A program made the translations under genes and the position numbers. Below, piece by piece: positions 16,314-25,994 of a stretch of 64,000 bases of DNA. The notes under the pieces were generated by a model. That model did no database searches. It worked only from the letters and a program-made list of their open reading frames with translations, and was not told the origin of the DNA. The stretch is from assembly GCA_958437935.1 (NCBI GenBank), contig CAUBPS010000004.1, forward strand, positions 62,001 through 126,000, in the 5' to 3' direction. The stretch's first letter is position 1, and each line of letters begins with the position of its first letter. This DNA is from an uncultured Collinsella sp. GTDB taxonomy: Bacteria > Actinomycetota > Coriobacteriia > Coriobacteriales > Coriobacteriaceae.

Positions 16314-18008
16314 ATGGCAACTGTTGCCGCACCTATCGACGCTACGTCGACCGCCGCTTGGAAGGCGCTCGAGGCCCATCAGGAGAAGCTCGAGGCCGAG
16401 GGCATCGATCTTAAGGCCTGGTTCGCTGCTGACGCCGACCGCGTGAACAAGCTGAGCTTTGACGCCGGTGACCTGCACTTCGACCTGTCCAAGAACCTGG
16501 TGACCGATGAGACCGTCAAGCTGCTGTGCGATCTTGCCCGCGAGGTGAAGCTCGAGGAGCGCCGCGACGCCATGTTCTCCGGCGAGCACATCAACACCAC
16601 CGAGGACCGTGCCGTCCTGCACACCGCGCTCCGTCGTCCGGCAAGCGAGAAGGGCCAGCTCATCGTTGACGGCCAGGACGTCGTCGCCGACGTGCACGAG
16701 GTCCTCGATCGCATGTATGCTTTCGCCGAGCGCGTGCGCTCCGGTGAGTGGAAGGGCGTTACCGGCAAGAAGATCGAGCATCTGGTGTCCATCGGCATCG
16801 GTGGCTCCGACCTGGGTCCGGTCATGGCTTACGAGGCCCTGCGTCCCTATGCCGACGCCGGTATCGATTGCCGCTACATCTCCAACATCGACCCCAACGA
16901 CCAGGCCGAGAAGCTCAAGGGTCTGGACCCCGAGACCACGCTCGTGATCATCGTCTCCAAGACCTTCACCACGCTCGAGACCCTCACCAATGCCCGCGAG
17001 GTCAAGACCTGGATGCTCGAGAAGCTCAAGGCGCAGGGCGCCATCGACGGCTCCGATGAGCAGAACGCCGAGGCTGTGGCCAAGCACTTCGTCGCCGTCT
17101 CCACCGCGCTCGACAAGGTCGAGGCCTTCGGTATCGACCCGGCCAACGCCTTCGGTTTCTGGAACTGGGTCGGCGGCCGTTACTCTGTTGACTCCGCCGT
17201 TGGTCTGTCGCTGATCGTCGTGCTCGGCCCCGAGCGCTTCCAGCAGTTCCTCGAGGGCTTCCACGCCATCGACGAGTACTTCTGCAACACGCCGCTCGAG
17301 AACAACGCCGTCGCGCTGATGGGTCTGCTCAACGTCTGGTACGTCAACTTCTTCGGTTCCAAGAGCCATGCCGTTCTGCCGTACAGCCAGTACCTGCACC
17401 GTTTCCCGGCCTACCTACAGCAGCTCACCATGGAGTCCAACGGCAAGCACGTCCGCTGGGACGGCAGTGCTGTGACCTCCGATACCGGTGAGATCTTCTG
17501 GGGCGAGCCCGGCACCAACGGCCAGCATGCCTTCTACCAGCTGCTGCACCAGGGCACCGTGGTGGTTCCGGCCGACTTCATCGCTTTCGCCAACACCGCC
17601 AACCCCGCGACCGATAACGGCCAGGACGTCCACGAGCTGTTCCTGGGCAACTTCCTGGCTCAGACCAAGGCGCTCGCCTTTGGCAAGACGGCCGACGAGG
17701 TGCGCGCCGAGGGCACGCCCGAGCAGATCGTCCCGGCCCGCTGCTTTGAGGGCAACCGTCCGACGACCTCCATTTTCGGTGACACGCTGAGCCCGTTCGC
17801 GCTCGGCGAGCTCATCGCCCTGTACGAGCACATCGTGTTTGTCGAGGGTACGGTCTGGGGCATCGACTCCTACGACCAGTGGGGTGTCGAGCTGGGCAAG
17901 CAGCTTGCCAAGCAGATCACCCCTGCTTTCCACGACGACGCTGCCAAGGCCGAGCAGGACGCTTCGACCCAGGCGCTCATCGAGTTCTACCGCGCTCACC
18001 GCAAGTAG
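16314..18008 (+). CDS. pgi: Glucose-6-phosphate isomerase
   Basis: Interconverts glucose 6-phosphate and fructose 6-phosphate in glycolysis. The 564-residue length matches the long bacterial/eukaryotic PGI class. Family motifs are [19 protein letters not shown], the catalytic-region [25 protein letters not shown] (catalytic His) and the C-terminal [16 protein letters not shown] signature with Lys. ATG 16314 follows GAGGAGG. A perfect 8-bp hairpin (CGGGCGCA with TGCGCCCG) sits just before the ribosome binding site. Fructose 6-phosphate produced here and glucose 6-phosphate from Amadori-sugar deglycation (operon at 21 kb) meet at this step. Confidence 0.95.
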   Translation: MATVAAPIDATSTAAWKALEAHQEKLEAEGIDLKAWFAADADRVNKLSFDAGDLHFDLSKNLVTDETVKLLCDLAREVKLEERRDAMFSGEHINTTEDRAVLHTALRRPASEKGQLIVDGQDVVADVHEVLDRMYAFAERVRSGEWKGVTGKKIEHLVSIGIGGSDLGPVMAYEALRPYADAGIDCRYISNIDPNDQAEKLKGLDPETTLVIIVSKTFTTLETLTNAREVKTWMLEKLKAQGAIDGSDEQNAEAVAKHFVAVSTALDKVEAFGIDPANAFGFWNWVGGRYSVDSAVGLSLIVVLGPERFQQFLEGFHAIDEYFCNTPLENNAVALMGLLNVWYVNFFGSKSHAVLPYSQYLHRFPAYLQQLTMESNGKHVRWDGSAVTSDTGEIFWGEPGTNGQHAFYQLLHQGTVVVPADFIAFANTANPATDNGQDVHELFLGNFLAQTKALAFGKTADEVRAEGTPEQIVPARCFEGNRPTTSIFGDTLSPFALGELIALYEHIVFVEGTVWGIDSYDQWGVELGKQLAKQITPAFHDDAAKAEQDASTQALIEFYRAHRK

Positions 18009-18036
18009 TCTTTGCCGCTGATTAAGCGTTAAGCAG

Positions 18037-18073
18037 AAAGGGGCCCGAATCCGTTGGGATGCGGGCCCTTTGC
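18037..18073 (+). terminator. Terminator of pgi
   Basis: AAAGGGGCCCG (18037-18047) pairs with CGGGCCCTTT (18062-18071). Confidence 0.8.
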
Positions 18074-18080
18074 TGTCTGG

Positions 18081-18212
18081 ATGAATAAGGCAGCGGACGG
18101 CATTCATATCTATGAGGAGAATCGTGCGTTTATCGAGGTCGGCGCCAGTGCGCTGGGTGCCTCGGCGGGAATCGTAATCGTCGAGGGCGCACCGACGGAT
18201 GAGAGTCGCTAG
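18081..18212 (+). CDS. Possible 43-residue ORF, doubtful
   Basis: An open frame from ATG 18081 to TAG 18212, of a composition like the neighbouring genes, in an otherwise empty 289-base stretch between the pgi terminator and the HAD gene. It lacks a ribosome binding site and begins eight bases after a terminator. It may be a gene remnant; I do not recognise the sequence. Confidence 0.15.
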   Translation: MNKAADGIHIYEENRAFIEVGASALGASAGIVIVEGAPTDESR

Positions 18213-18361
18213 CAGACGTATTAGACCCGAGCGATTGAGCTCAACGACTGCACGCCGTTCATGTTCGGGACAATATAGCTTTTTACCCGTTGCAAACAGA
18301 GGCGTGGCGGGCATTCTGTATGATGACTCAGACAAGGTTGCTTAATGACAGGGAGGCACAT

Positions 18362-19204
18362 ATGGCAATCAAGGCCATCGCAATGGATATCGACGGTACG
18401 CTCACCAACGACCAGAAGGTGATCAGTCCGCGCACGCGCGAGAAGCTGCTCGCGGCGCAGGAGTCGGGCATCAAGCTCATCTTGGCTTCGGGCCGTCCCG
18501 CATGGGGCCTTCATGCCCTGGCACAGGAGCTCGATCTTCAGAACCACGATGGCCTGCTGGTGGCTTTTAATGGTGCGCACGTGGTCGATGCCCAGACCGA
18601 CGAGGTGCTGTTTGACCAGGCTATGCCGGTCGACGAGCTGCACCGCCTGCTCGATCACCTGCGCAACTTTGACGTGATCCCTATGATCTCGCTCGGTCGC
18701 GATCTGCATGTCGTGGACTCGTATCGCTGCATGATTACGCTGCCCGACGGCTCGCAGAAGAACATCGTCAAGTATGAGCGCGATGCGTGCGACCTTAAGA
18801 TCCGTGAGGTCGAGAGCTTGCATGAGGTCGTGGACGCTTATCCCGTGGACAAGCTACTGACGGCGGGCGATCCAGCCTACCTGCAGGCGCATTACGAGGA
18901 GATGTATGCGCCCTTTAAGCAGACGCTTTCGGGCATGTTTACGGCCGACTGGTATTTTGAGTACACGGCGCCCGGTATCGACAAGGCCCGCGCGCTCGAG
19001 GGTGCCCTGCCCAAGCTCGGCATCGACGCCAGCGAGGTCGTATCGTTTGGCGACGGCCAGAACGATAAGTCCATGATCGAGTGGGCGGGCACGGGTGTTG
19101 CCATGGGTAACGCCGTCGATGAGGTCAAGGCCGTGGCTCAGATGGTGACCGCCAATAACAACGAAGACGGCATCGCGGTGGCACTCGACAAGCTGCTGGG
19201 TTAG
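18362..19204 (+). CDS. HAD superfamily (Cof-type, IIB) sugar-phosphate phosphatase
   Basis: A 280-residue Cof/YidA-like phosphatase. Motif I is AMDIDGTLTND with the nucleophile Asp, motif II LASGRP, and motif III/IV SFGDGQNDKSMIEW. The cap between residues about 80 and 190 is of the C2B type. Such enzymes dephosphorylate sugar phosphates or flavin precursors. The ATG follows GGGAGG. It is 63 bases upstream of a second HAD gene, with a terminator-like hairpin in between. Confidence 0.88.
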   Translation: MAIKAIAMDIDGTLTNDQKVISPRTREKLLAAQESGIKLILASGRPAWGLHALAQELDLQNHDGLLVAFNGAHVVDAQTDEVLFDQAMPVDELHRLLDHLRNFDVIPMISLGRDLHVVDSYRCMITLPDGSQKNIVKYERDACDLKIREVESLHEVVDAYPVDKLLTAGDPAYLQAHYEEMYAPFKQTLSGMFTADWYFEYTAPGIDKARALEGALPKLGIDASEVVSFGDGQNDKSMIEWAGTGVAMGNAVDEVKAVAQMVTANNNEDGIAVALDKLLG

Positions 19205-19227
19205 AATCGCCGATAGTGCATGGTTCG

Positions 19228-19252
19228 GGCGTCCGCTTGCGGGCGCCTTTTT
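19228..19252 (+). terminator. Terminator hairpin placed directly before the next RBS
   Basis: GGCGTCCG (19228-19235) pairs with CGGGCGCC (19240-19247), then TTTTT. The ribosome binding site of the next gene starts five bases later, leaving no room for a promoter. Confidence 0.7.
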
Positions 19253-19267
19253 GTTAGGGAGGGTGCC

Positions 19268-19927
19268 GTGTCCGCATTTCCGTTCGACGCCGTTATCTTT
19301 GACATGGACGGCGTCATTGTCGATACCGAGTATTACTACCTGGGCGAGACTGCCGCGTTTGCCAAGGAGCTTGGGCTTAACCTAACCCAAGAGGAGCTGA
19401 ACGGGCAGGTCGGTACCTCGCATCAGTTCTTTCTCCGCATGCTGGTCGATTGGTTTGAGCGTGCCGGTAAGGGGCATTTTACTGGCGAGGAAGCGTTGGC
19501 CCGTTGGGATGAGTGGGCGCATAAACGTCCGCGCGACTATCAGACTTTGATTAACCCAGGCGCCGTGGATACGATTCGAGAGCTGCCGCGCCGCGGCGTT
19601 CGCGTGGCGCTTGCTAGCTCGTCGCCCATGGATAGCATCGAGGAAGTACTCAATGCGTGCGGGCTGTCGGATGCCTTTGAGTATGTGGTGAGCGGCGAGC
19701 AGTTTAAGGAGAGCAAGCCCGAGCCCGACATCTACCTGCATGCGCTTGACCTACTGGGGCTGCCCGCGAATCGCTGCTGCTGCGTTGAGGATTCGGTGCC
19801 TGGCATCACCGCTGGCAAGCGAGCCGGCCTGACAGTTATTGCCAAGCGCGAGGAGCGCTTTGGCTTTAGCCAAGATGCCGCGGATAAGATTATCGATCAG
19901 CTGCCGGAGCTGCTCACGCTTTCTTAG
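19268..19927 (+). CDS. HAD superfamily IA phosphatase / beta-phosphoglucomutase-like
   Basis: A 219-residue HAD-IA hydrolase. Motif I is IFDMDGVIVDTE, with the alpha-helical C1 cap after it; motif II VALASSS, motif III ESKPEPDIYLHA (Lys) and motif IV CCCVEDSVPGI. This pattern covers beta-phosphoglucomutase and related sugar-phosphate phosphatases. GTG 19268 follows AGGGAGGG. It is preceded by a terminator-like hairpin, so it is likely transcribed by read-through from the first HAD gene. Confidence 0.87.
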   Translation: MSAFPFDAVIFDMDGVIVDTEYYYLGETAAFAKELGLNLTQEELNGQVGTSHQFFLRMLVDWFERAGKGHFTGEEALARWDEWAHKRPRDYQTLINPGAVDTIRELPRRGVRVALASSSPMDSIEEVLNACGLSDAFEYVVSGEQFKESKPEPDIYLHALDLLGLPANRCCCVEDSVPGITAGKRAGLTVIAKREERFGFSQDAADKIIDQLPELLTLS

Positions 19928-20011
19928 GAGCGCGGTAGTTGCGCGTTTTTCGGGTCTGATGAGTAAATAGCCAACATTTTGGTGCGACACCTAGCATACT
20001 TTAAGCTAATG

Positions 20012-20050
20012 CGGGCTTAAGGGCTTGTTGAATGCCCTTAAGCCCGTTTT
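20012..20050 (+). terminator. Terminator after the second HAD gene
   Basis: Perfect 13-bp stem CGGGCTTAAGGGC with its complement, loop of nine, then TTTT. Confidence 0.88.
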
Positions 20051-20077
20051 AGAATTAATTGTGCTGGGAGAGGGTAT

Positions 20078-20821
20078 ATGCCACCGACTGAAGGGCCGAC
20101 TGACGGTAAAGCAGCGATACCGCTGTACCAACAGGTCATTGATATCATTAAAAACGAAATCAACTCCGGCGCCTACAAGGCAGGCGCGCGGATACCCAAC
20201 GAATTCGAATTGGCTGAGAGCTATAAAGTTGGCCGCGTTACCGTGCGACGCGCTATTGAGGAGCTCGTCCAGCAGGGCTATCTAACGAAGCGACAGGGGA
20301 AAGGCACGTTTGTCAATGCCCCCAAGCTCAAGCGCAAGATTCGCCAGAAGGATGACGTTCAGAGTTTTTCGGACGCATGCCGCGTTAACGGAATGGAACC
20401 GGGGGCGTGTGTCATTTCGAGAAAGATACTGCCGGCGGATTCCACCGAAGCACAGTTCTTTGGTGTTCCCGTTGGAACTGACTTGATTTGCGTTGAGCGC
20501 GTGCGCACTGCCGATGGCGTCCCTGTCATGCTCGAGAACAACATATATGTTTACGAGGACAACGCCTATCTATCAACGGCACCTCTATCTAACCAATCCA
20601 TTTTTGAGTTCGTGCGCAACCGGACGGGCCGCACGCCCGCGTTTACCGACCCGTGCACGCTCGAGATCGCCTGTGCGTCTCCCGAGGTCGCTCGACTGTT
20701 GGCAGTTCCCGTTGGCGAACCCTTGTTTTATATGGAAGCCTTCTTTTTCGATGAGCAGCGGCGGCCGTTTATCATCGGTCGTCAGCGAATCGTTGGGTCT
20801 CGCTACGTTTTTGACATCTAG
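20078..20821 (+). CDS. frlR-like: GntR/HutC-family transcriptional regulator
   Basis: A 247-residue regulator. The winged-helix DNA-binding domain occupies residues about 13-80 (PLYQQVIDIIKNEI, then ELAESYKVGRVTVRRAIEEL), and the rest is a UTRA ligand-binding domain (from about residue 95, with PADSTEAQFFGVP and ending FIIGRQRIVGSRYVFDI). UTRA regulators usually sense phosphorylated sugars. It is the first gene of the Amadori-sugar region and precedes the transporter; FrlR of E. coli is the same family. A terminator follows at 20834-20869, so it is its own unit. Probable operators lie at 20961-20997. Confidence 0.88.
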   Translation: MPPTEGPTDGKAAIPLYQQVIDIIKNEINSGAYKAGARIPNEFELAESYKVGRVTVRRAIEELVQQGYLTKRQGKGTFVNAPKLKRKIRQKDDVQSFSDACRVNGMEPGACVISRKILPADSTEAQFFGVPVGTDLICVERVRTADGVPVMLENNIYVYEDNAYLSTAPLSNQSIFEFVRNRTGRTPAFTDPCTLEIACASPEVARLLAVPVGEPLFYMEAFFFDEQRRPFIIGRQRIVGSRYVFDI

Positions 20822-20833
20822 GACATTGCGAAT

Positions 20834-20869
20834 GGAAGCGCCCGGTGGATCATCTCACCGGGCGTTTCC
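20834..20869 (+). terminator. Terminator of the GntR regulator gene
   Basis: A stem of about 14 pairs (20834-20847 with 20856-20869) over GATCATCT; the right arm ends GGGCGTTTCC. Confidence 0.75.
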
Positions 20870-20960
20870 ATACCGTTCACGGCGCAAACGCAACCGTTCA
20901 ACCGCGTTGCGGCAATCAGTTTGAAATTATCTTGATGAAGGAAAAAGCTGCTGGTAATCT

Positions 20961-20997
20961 ATAGAACGTCATAGAACGTTTGCATTGTGTAAACGTT
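20961..20997 (+). promoter_or_regulatory. Operator candidates for the GntR regulator
   Basis: A direct repeat ATAGAACGT (20961-20969 and 20971-20979) overlaps a perfect inverted repeat AACGTTT-N9-AAACGTT (20975-20997), 43 bases upstream of the transporter start. This is the only strong dyad between regulator and operon. Confidence 0.5.
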
Positions 20998-21039
20998 GAA
21001 GCGAGATGCGATGCAGTCTCGAGTTCTTTGGAGGTATCT

Positions 21040-22503
21040 ATGTCAGATACGAAGGCGAAGAAGACAAACAGACGTTTTAAGTTCAAATTACCGCATGTCT
21101 ATACGATCATGTTCTTGCTGATCGTTGTCTTTGCGGTCCTGACTTGGATCGTTCCCTCTGGTCAGTATCAGCGCAAGACGATTTCGACAGCGGCGGGCGA
21201 GCGTGAAGTCGCCGTTGCTGGAACCTATGAACAGGTCGATAAGAACTACACCGATTCCGAGACCGGTGAGACCATCAATCTGGGCCAGGATATCTTCGCG
21301 GTCCTGCAAGCGCCCACCAAGGGTATCCAAGAGGCTGCCGACGTCGTTGCGTTCGTCTTATTGATTGGCGGATCGTTCGCAATCATCACCAAGACCAACG
21401 CTTTGAATGCCGGCATGAGCCGTGTGATTAAAAAGCTCAAGAACAAGGACATCCTCATCATTCCCATCACGATGACGTTGCTGTCCATTTGCGGCACTAC
21501 GTTTGGTATGTCTGAGGAAGCCCTGCCGTTCTATGCCATCTTCATTCCCATCATGATGGGTATCGGTTATGACTCGATGACGGCATTCATCATCTGCTTC
21601 CTTGGCCCTAACCTGGGATATTGTGCCTCGACCATCGACCCGTTTAATGTTTTGATCGCCCAAGGCATCATTGGCATCGAGGGCAATCCGCAACTGTGGC
21701 TGCGCGCCGTTTCTTGGGTCATCTTCACTGCCGTCGGTATCGCATGGGCCATGCGCTACGCCATGCGCGTCAAGAAAAACCCCGAGTCGTCCATTACGTA
21801 TGAGGACGATAAGCTCAAGCGTATCGAGTTTTCCGTGACCGATGCCTCCATTGAGGAAGAGTTCACTATCCGTCAGAAGCTCGTGCTTATCGATTTTTGC
21901 TTCGGTATGGGCATTATCGTCTGGGGTCTTGTTACCCAGGGCTGGTACATGAATGAGATTTCCGCCGTGTTCCTTGGCATGGGCTTGCTTGCCGGTATCC
22001 TGGGCGGTCTTGACCAGCAGACGATCGCTGAGGAGTTCGTTAAGGGTCTCGCCGACTTTGCGTACGCTGCCATCGTTATCGGTATCGCTCGCGGTATTCT
22101 GGTCATCGCCGAGGGCGGCATGATCATCGACACCATCCTCCAGGCGCTCGCTACTGCGCTCGCCGGTGCACCCGCCGCAGTCTACACCACGTTTATGTAT
22201 ATCGTCCTTGGCCTGCTCTCTTTGCTGGTTCCCTCGAGTTCTGGCCTGGCGGCGCTCACCATGCCTGTTATGGGCCCCCTGACCGAGCTTATGGGCCTCA
22301 ATCCCGAGGCAGCCGTTACCGCGCTCCAGTTTGCTAATCAGACCATCAACACCATCAGTCCCGTGGCGGGCATGACGGTCGCTGGCCTTGCCGTGGCTAA
22401 GATTTCGTTTGGCCAATGGTGGAAGACCATTTGGAAGTTCTTCATTTTCATGGTCGTCTTTGGCCTGATCGTAACGGCAATCTCTGGCATGCTTCCGATG
22501 TAG
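21040..22503 (+). CDS. YfcC-family membrane transporter (DcuC/ion transporter superfamily)
   Basis: A 487-residue membrane protein of the YfcC/DcuC family (PF03606), with about 12 hydrophobic helices starting at VYTIMFLLIVVFAVLTWIV and a polar extracytoplasmic loop after the first one. It ends in PVAGMTVAGLAVAKISFGQWWK, a conserved family stretch. ATG 21040 follows TTGGAGG; an upstream in-frame ATG has no ribosome binding site. As the first operon gene followed by Frl-type enzymes, it is the likely importer of the substrate. A DcuC-type protein is also the transporter in the Salmonella fructose-asparagine locus, as I recall, which supports this role. Confidence 0.85.
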   Translation: MSDTKAKKTNRRFKFKLPHVYTIMFLLIVVFAVLTWIVPSGQYQRKTISTAAGEREVAVAGTYEQVDKNYTDSETGETINLGQDIFAVLQAPTKGIQEAADVVAFVLLIGGSFAIITKTNALNAGMSRVIKKLKNKDILIIPITMTLLSICGTTFGMSEEALPFYAIFIPIMMGIGYDSMTAFIICFLGPNLGYCASTIDPFNVLIAQGIIGIEGNPQLWLRAVSWVIFTAVGIAWAMRYAMRVKKNPESSITYEDDKLKRIEFSVTDASIEEEFTIRQKLVLIDFCFGMGIIVWGLVTQGWYMNEISAVFLGMGLLAGILGGLDQQTIAEEFVKGLADFAYAAIVIGIARGILVIAEGGMIIDTILQALATALAGAPAAVYTTFMYIVLGLLSLLVPSSSGLAALTMPVMGPLTELMGLNPEAAVTALQFANQTINTISPVAGMTVAGLAVAKISFGQWWKTIWKFFIFMVVFGLIVTAISGMLPM

Positions 22504-22512
22504 GTGGTTGTG

Positions 22513-24096
22513 ATGTCTGATCGTTTGACGGTCCTGACGTCTAAGAGCGTCTTTACTGGTACGGGGGACCTGCCGTTTGAAGGTTTCGTAGCGGTCCGTG
22601 GCAATCGAATTGAGGCTGTTGGCACCAAGTGTGAGGTAGCTTCGTATTTGACCCAAGCGGACGAGGTAGTTGACCTGGGCGACCGCACCGTCATGCCTGG
22701 CCTGATCGATGTGCATACCTTCTATACGGGCTGGGCGCTGCGGACGTTGGGGTCCGATCTATCCGGCGTCGCCGATGCCAAAGAGGCCGTGTCGCTCTTG
22801 CGTGCATGGAAAGATGATCATCCGGATTGTGCGGCGGCTTTTGGCCACAACATGCCCGAAACGTTGGCATCGGATGCCGAGAACGCAAATACGGCAGCTG
22901 TGTTTGACGATTGTTTTGGCGATATCCCTGTCGTCTGCTTTACACCGGGTGCGGAGACCTGCGTTCTCAATGCTGCCGCCAGTGCGCGATACGGCTTTAC
23001 ACCCCAGGCGTGCTATGCCGAGAAGATCTGGCGCATGATGAGCGATTTCCTCGCGCTACCCGAGGTGCGCGCCGGGTATTCGGACTACATGAGCATGCTT
23101 AACGAGCGCGGCGTTACCGCCATCAAGGAGATGGCGTTTGATGACTACTACGGCTTTGCCGACGAAATGGCTCGCCGTGAGGAATCTGGTGAGCTGACGG
23201 TTCGTGTCTCTATGATGTCGCAGCCGGTGGGTGCCGGTGCAAATCTGGCATATGCCCGCGAGGCGCGAGAGCGCTTCCGGGGACCGTTCGTTCGTTTTTC
23301 TGGCTTCAACCGTATGACCGATCGCGGCGTATGGGCGGGGCTTGCCGAGATGATAGACCCCTATGAGGACACGGCCGATGCGGGAGCTGCCGGCAAGACG
23401 GTTGTCGAAGAGCCCGAGTGGGATCTGATTGAGAACGAGCTGCGTGCAATTGATGCTGACGGCTTCCGATATTCCTTGCATTGCCAGGGCGATGGCGCCG
23501 TTCGCCGCACCGTGGCGCTCTATGCCTCGCTGCCTCGAGACGAGCATGGACGGATGCTTCGCCGCCATGCGATTACCGATCTCGAGAACTCTGACCCGAC
23601 CGATCTTGTCGAGTTTGGCAAGTTAGGTGGAATTTGCGAGGTCTATCCGCAGATTTTGACGCTGGACAGGCGCGAGGACTGCCTGTCGATGATGCGTCGA
23701 CAAATTGGCGAGACGCGACTTTTGCATAGCTGGAATCGCCGCAGCATGGAAGATTCCGGATGCACAGTGTGCTGTGGCACGGATTTACCGCTGTTGATTC
23801 CGAGCTTGGGCGAGTCAATCTACAGCGCGTGCGGCGGGTTCTTCGCCGACGGACTTCCCGTGAATGAGGCCAACGTGCTGACGCTTGTCGAGCTTTTGCG
23901 CGCTTGGACTGCCGGGGGCGCGTACGACCTGATGCGCGAAGACGAGCTGGGTACGCTTGAGGTTGGCAAGCTTGCCGATATCTGCGTACTCGATCGGGAT
24001 GTGTTCGACCTCGATTATCGCGACGCACGCGATCTTGCGGTTGATATGACGATGTCGGACGGACAAATCGTGTTCGATCGAAATAAGGAGGCATAA
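22513..24096 (+). CDS. Amidohydrolase family 3 (YtcJ-like) protein with altered metal motif
   Basis: A 527-residue amidohydrolase-fold protein: small N-terminal beta domain (VAVRGNRIEAVG), RTVMPGLIDVH, a long barrel with HCQGDGAV, RRHAITDLE and CCGTDLP, and a closing VGKLADICVLDRDVF. The usual HxH after GLID is here HTF, so one metal ligand is missing, while the later His and Asp positions seem kept. It could cleave an amide or ester in the operon substrate (for example an N-acyl or peptide-linked Amadori compound), but this is inference. The ATG lies 10 bases after the transporter stop, and the gene ends one base before frlC. Confidence 0.75.
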   Translation: MSDRLTVLTSKSVFTGTGDLPFEGFVAVRGNRIEAVGTKCEVASYLTQADEVVDLGDRTVMPGLIDVHTFYTGWALRTLGSDLSGVADAKEAVSLLRAWKDDHPDCAAAFGHNMPETLASDAENANTAAVFDDCFGDIPVVCFTPGAETCVLNAAASARYGFTPQACYAEKIWRMMSDFLALPEVRAGYSDYMSMLNERGVTAIKEMAFDDYYGFADEMARREESGELTVRVSMMSQPVGAGANLAYAREARERFRGPFVRFSGFNRMTDRGVWAGLAEMIDPYEDTADAGAAGKTVVEEPEWDLIENELRAIDADGFRYSLHCQGDGAVRRTVALYASLPRDEHGRMLRRHAITDLENSDPTDLVEFGKLGGICEVYPQILTLDRREDCLSMMRRQIGETRLLHSWNRRSMEDSGCTVCCGTDLPLLIPSLGESIYSACGGFFADGLPVNEANVLTLVELLRAWTAGGAYDLMREDELGTLEVGKLADICVLDRDVFDLDYRDARDLAVDMTMSDGQIVFDRNKEA

Positions 24097-24097
24097 G

Positions 24098-24949
24098 ATG
24101 CCTGAATCCAAACCGACGCTGCGCCGCGAACAGATTGCAGGCATGAATATCCACTACATCATGTGGTCGCTCGATTACTTCCTTGATGTGCAGCAGCGCT
24201 TGGGCTTTGAGTCCATTGAGCTGTGGTGCGCGGAGCCGCATGTGACGCTCGACCATACGGGCTACTTTGAGGCTGAGGTCCTGGCGAAAAAAGCTGCAGA
24301 CCGTGGGCTTAGGTATCGTACTCTGTGCCCCGAGAATGTTGTCTATCCTTGGCAGTACTGCGCGCGCAAACCGTTGCATGAACAGCGCAGCCTGGCGTAC
24401 TTTAAGCACGGCATTGAGCTTGCCGAGGTACTTGGGTGCGACCGTATGTCCGTCAACTCGGGCTGGGGCGACTGGGACGAGGACCGCGAGGAAGCCTGGA
24501 AGCGCAGCCGCGAGCACTTGTCCATTCTGGCGGAGTATGCCGGCGAGCACGGTCTGGTGCTTACGATGGAAAGCCTGCGTCCCGAGGAGAGCAACCTTGT
24601 GACGACGGTTTCCGATGCGAAGCGCATGATTGACGAGGTCGCGAGCCCGTATTTACAGCCCATGGTTGATACAACCGCGATGGGCGTTGCTGGCGAGACG
24701 CTCGAGGACTGGTTTGCCACCTTTGGTGATGGGGCAATTCACGAGATGCACTTTATCGACGGTGACCCGTATGGCCATCTGGTGTGGGGCGATGGCAAGC
24801 ACGATATGGACGCCTTCGTTGCCACACTCAACGCCCATGGTTTCGACGGCATGCTGGGCCAGGAAATTACGGACGGCCGTTACTACGATGACCCGGCGGC
24901 GGCTGATGCCAAGAACATGGCCGCATTCGAGAAATATCTGATTGACTAA
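24098..24949 (+). CDS. frlC-like: Sugar epimerase of the xylose-isomerase-like TIM barrel family (FrlC-like)
   Basis: A 283-residue TIM-barrel epimerase. It matches E. coli fructoselysine 3-epimerase over LGFESIELWCAEPHV, TLCPENVVYPW, MESLRPEESNLV, PMVDTTAM and EMHFIDGDPYGHL; the Glu and His/Asp residues in these strands are the usual metal ligands. FrlC interconverts psicose- and fructose-linked lysine. The ATG follows AAGGAGG and lies one base after the preceding stop. Its neighbours FrlB and FrlD types make the pathway assignment strong, though the exact amino partner is open. Confidence 0.8.
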   Translation: MPESKPTLRREQIAGMNIHYIMWSLDYFLDVQQRLGFESIELWCAEPHVTLDHTGYFEAEVLAKKAADRGLRYRTLCPENVVYPWQYCARKPLHEQRSLAYFKHGIELAEVLGCDRMSVNSGWGDWDEDREEAWKRSREHLSILAEYAGEHGLVLTMESLRPEESNLVTTVSDAKRMIDEVASPYLQPMVDTTAMGVAGETLEDWFATFGDGAIHEMHFIDGDPYGHLVWGDGKHDMDAFVATLNAHGFDGMLGQEITDGRYYDDPAAADAKNMAAFEKYLID

Positions 24950-25011
24950 AACAACTATCGGCCACGCAGCCAATCTCATTGATTGCGGCCCAAACAAGAA
25001 AGGAACTGGAT

Positions 25012-25980
25012 ATGAACGCACACGATCTGATCAAAGAGGCAATTGCCGAGAAGGGCAAGTTCGACAGCGTCTACTGGATTGCTTGCGGTGGCTCCATGAT
25101 CGATTTGATCCCGGCTCACGAGCTTCTGCAGCGCGAGGCAACCACCTTCACTTCGTATATCTATACCGCGCGTGAATTCGACATTATGCGTCCCCGTCGC
25201 CTGGGCGAGAAGTCTCTGGTCATTGCCTGCAGCCACAGCGGCAATACCCCCGAGGTCGTCGAGGGCTGCGAGATTGCCCTTGCCGCGGGCGCGACGGTGA
25301 TCGCGCAGACCGATAACGCCGGTTCCAAGATTGATACTGGCAAGTGGGTCACCTGGGTGTACCCGTGGGGCGAGGGCGTTCCGCAGGCCGAAGTCCCTGC
25401 CGGCATCTCGCTGTCGCTCGCGGCCGAGCTGCTCGACCAGCAGGAGGGCTATGCCGATCTCGCTGACATGTATGCCGGTATTGCCGAAATGGATAAGATT
25501 TTGCCTCCCGCACGCGAAAAGGTTAATGCCGAGCTGGGCGATCGCTTTGCCAAGCTTTGCCAGGAGCATGAGTTCTTCTATATCCTGGGAAGCGGTCCCA
25601 ACTTTAGCCAGACGTACGGCTTTGCCATCTGCTCGCTCATGGAGATGCAGTGGCAGCACTGCAGCTATATCCACTCTGCCGAGTACTTCCATGGCCCCTT
25701 TGAGGCTACCCAGGATGGCGTCTTCTACTTCTTGCAGATGGGCTCGAGCGAGTGCCGTCCTATGGACGAGCGCGCCCTGGCGTTCCTTAAGACGCATACC
25801 GATACGCTGATGGTGCTCGATGCCAAGGAGTACGGTATGGAAGCCGTGCCGGCGAGCGTCCGTGCCTATCTGGATCCGGTGCTGTTCTACGCCATGAACT
25901 GCGAGCTGCGTGCTGCACGCGGCAAGGTGTTTGATCACGATCCCGATTTCCGCCGCTATATGGGTGTTGTCGAGTACTAG
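25012..25980 (+). CDS. frlB-like: SIS-domain deglycase (FrlB/FraB-like)
   Basis: A 322-residue double-SIS protein like fructoselysine-6-phosphate deglycase, which splits the phosphorylated Amadori compound into glucose 6-phosphate and the amino acid. Recognisable parts are YWIACGGSMID, VIACSHSGNTPEVVEG, HSAEYFHGPFEAT (the Glu and His that are catalytic in the FrlB/FraB group) and the C-terminal DPDFRRYMGVVEY, nearly the FrlB ending. ATG 25012 follows AAAGGAA. It lies between the epimerase and kinase genes, as expected of an frl operon. Confidence 0.85.
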   Translation: MNAHDLIKEAIAEKGKFDSVYWIACGGSMIDLIPAHELLQREATTFTSYIYTAREFDIMRPRRLGEKSLVIACSHSGNTPEVVEGCEIALAAGATVIAQTDNAGSKIDTGKWVTWVYPWGEGVPQAEVPAGISLSLAAELLDQQEGYADLADMYAGIAEMDKILPPAREKVNAELGDRFAKLCQEHEFFYILGSGPNFSQTYGFAICSLMEMQWQHCSYIHSAEYFHGPFEATQDGVFYFLQMGSSECRPMDERALAFLKTHTDTLMVLDAKEYGMEAVPASVRAYLDPVLFYAMNCELRAARGKVFDHDPDFRRYMGVVEY

Positions 25981-25994
25981 AAGGGACAAAGGCC

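Noticed and set aside
8459..19978. Shared ATAGCCAACA near 8463 and 19967
   Set aside because: A ten-base match in two intergenic regions, without other similarity; chance is a fair explanation.
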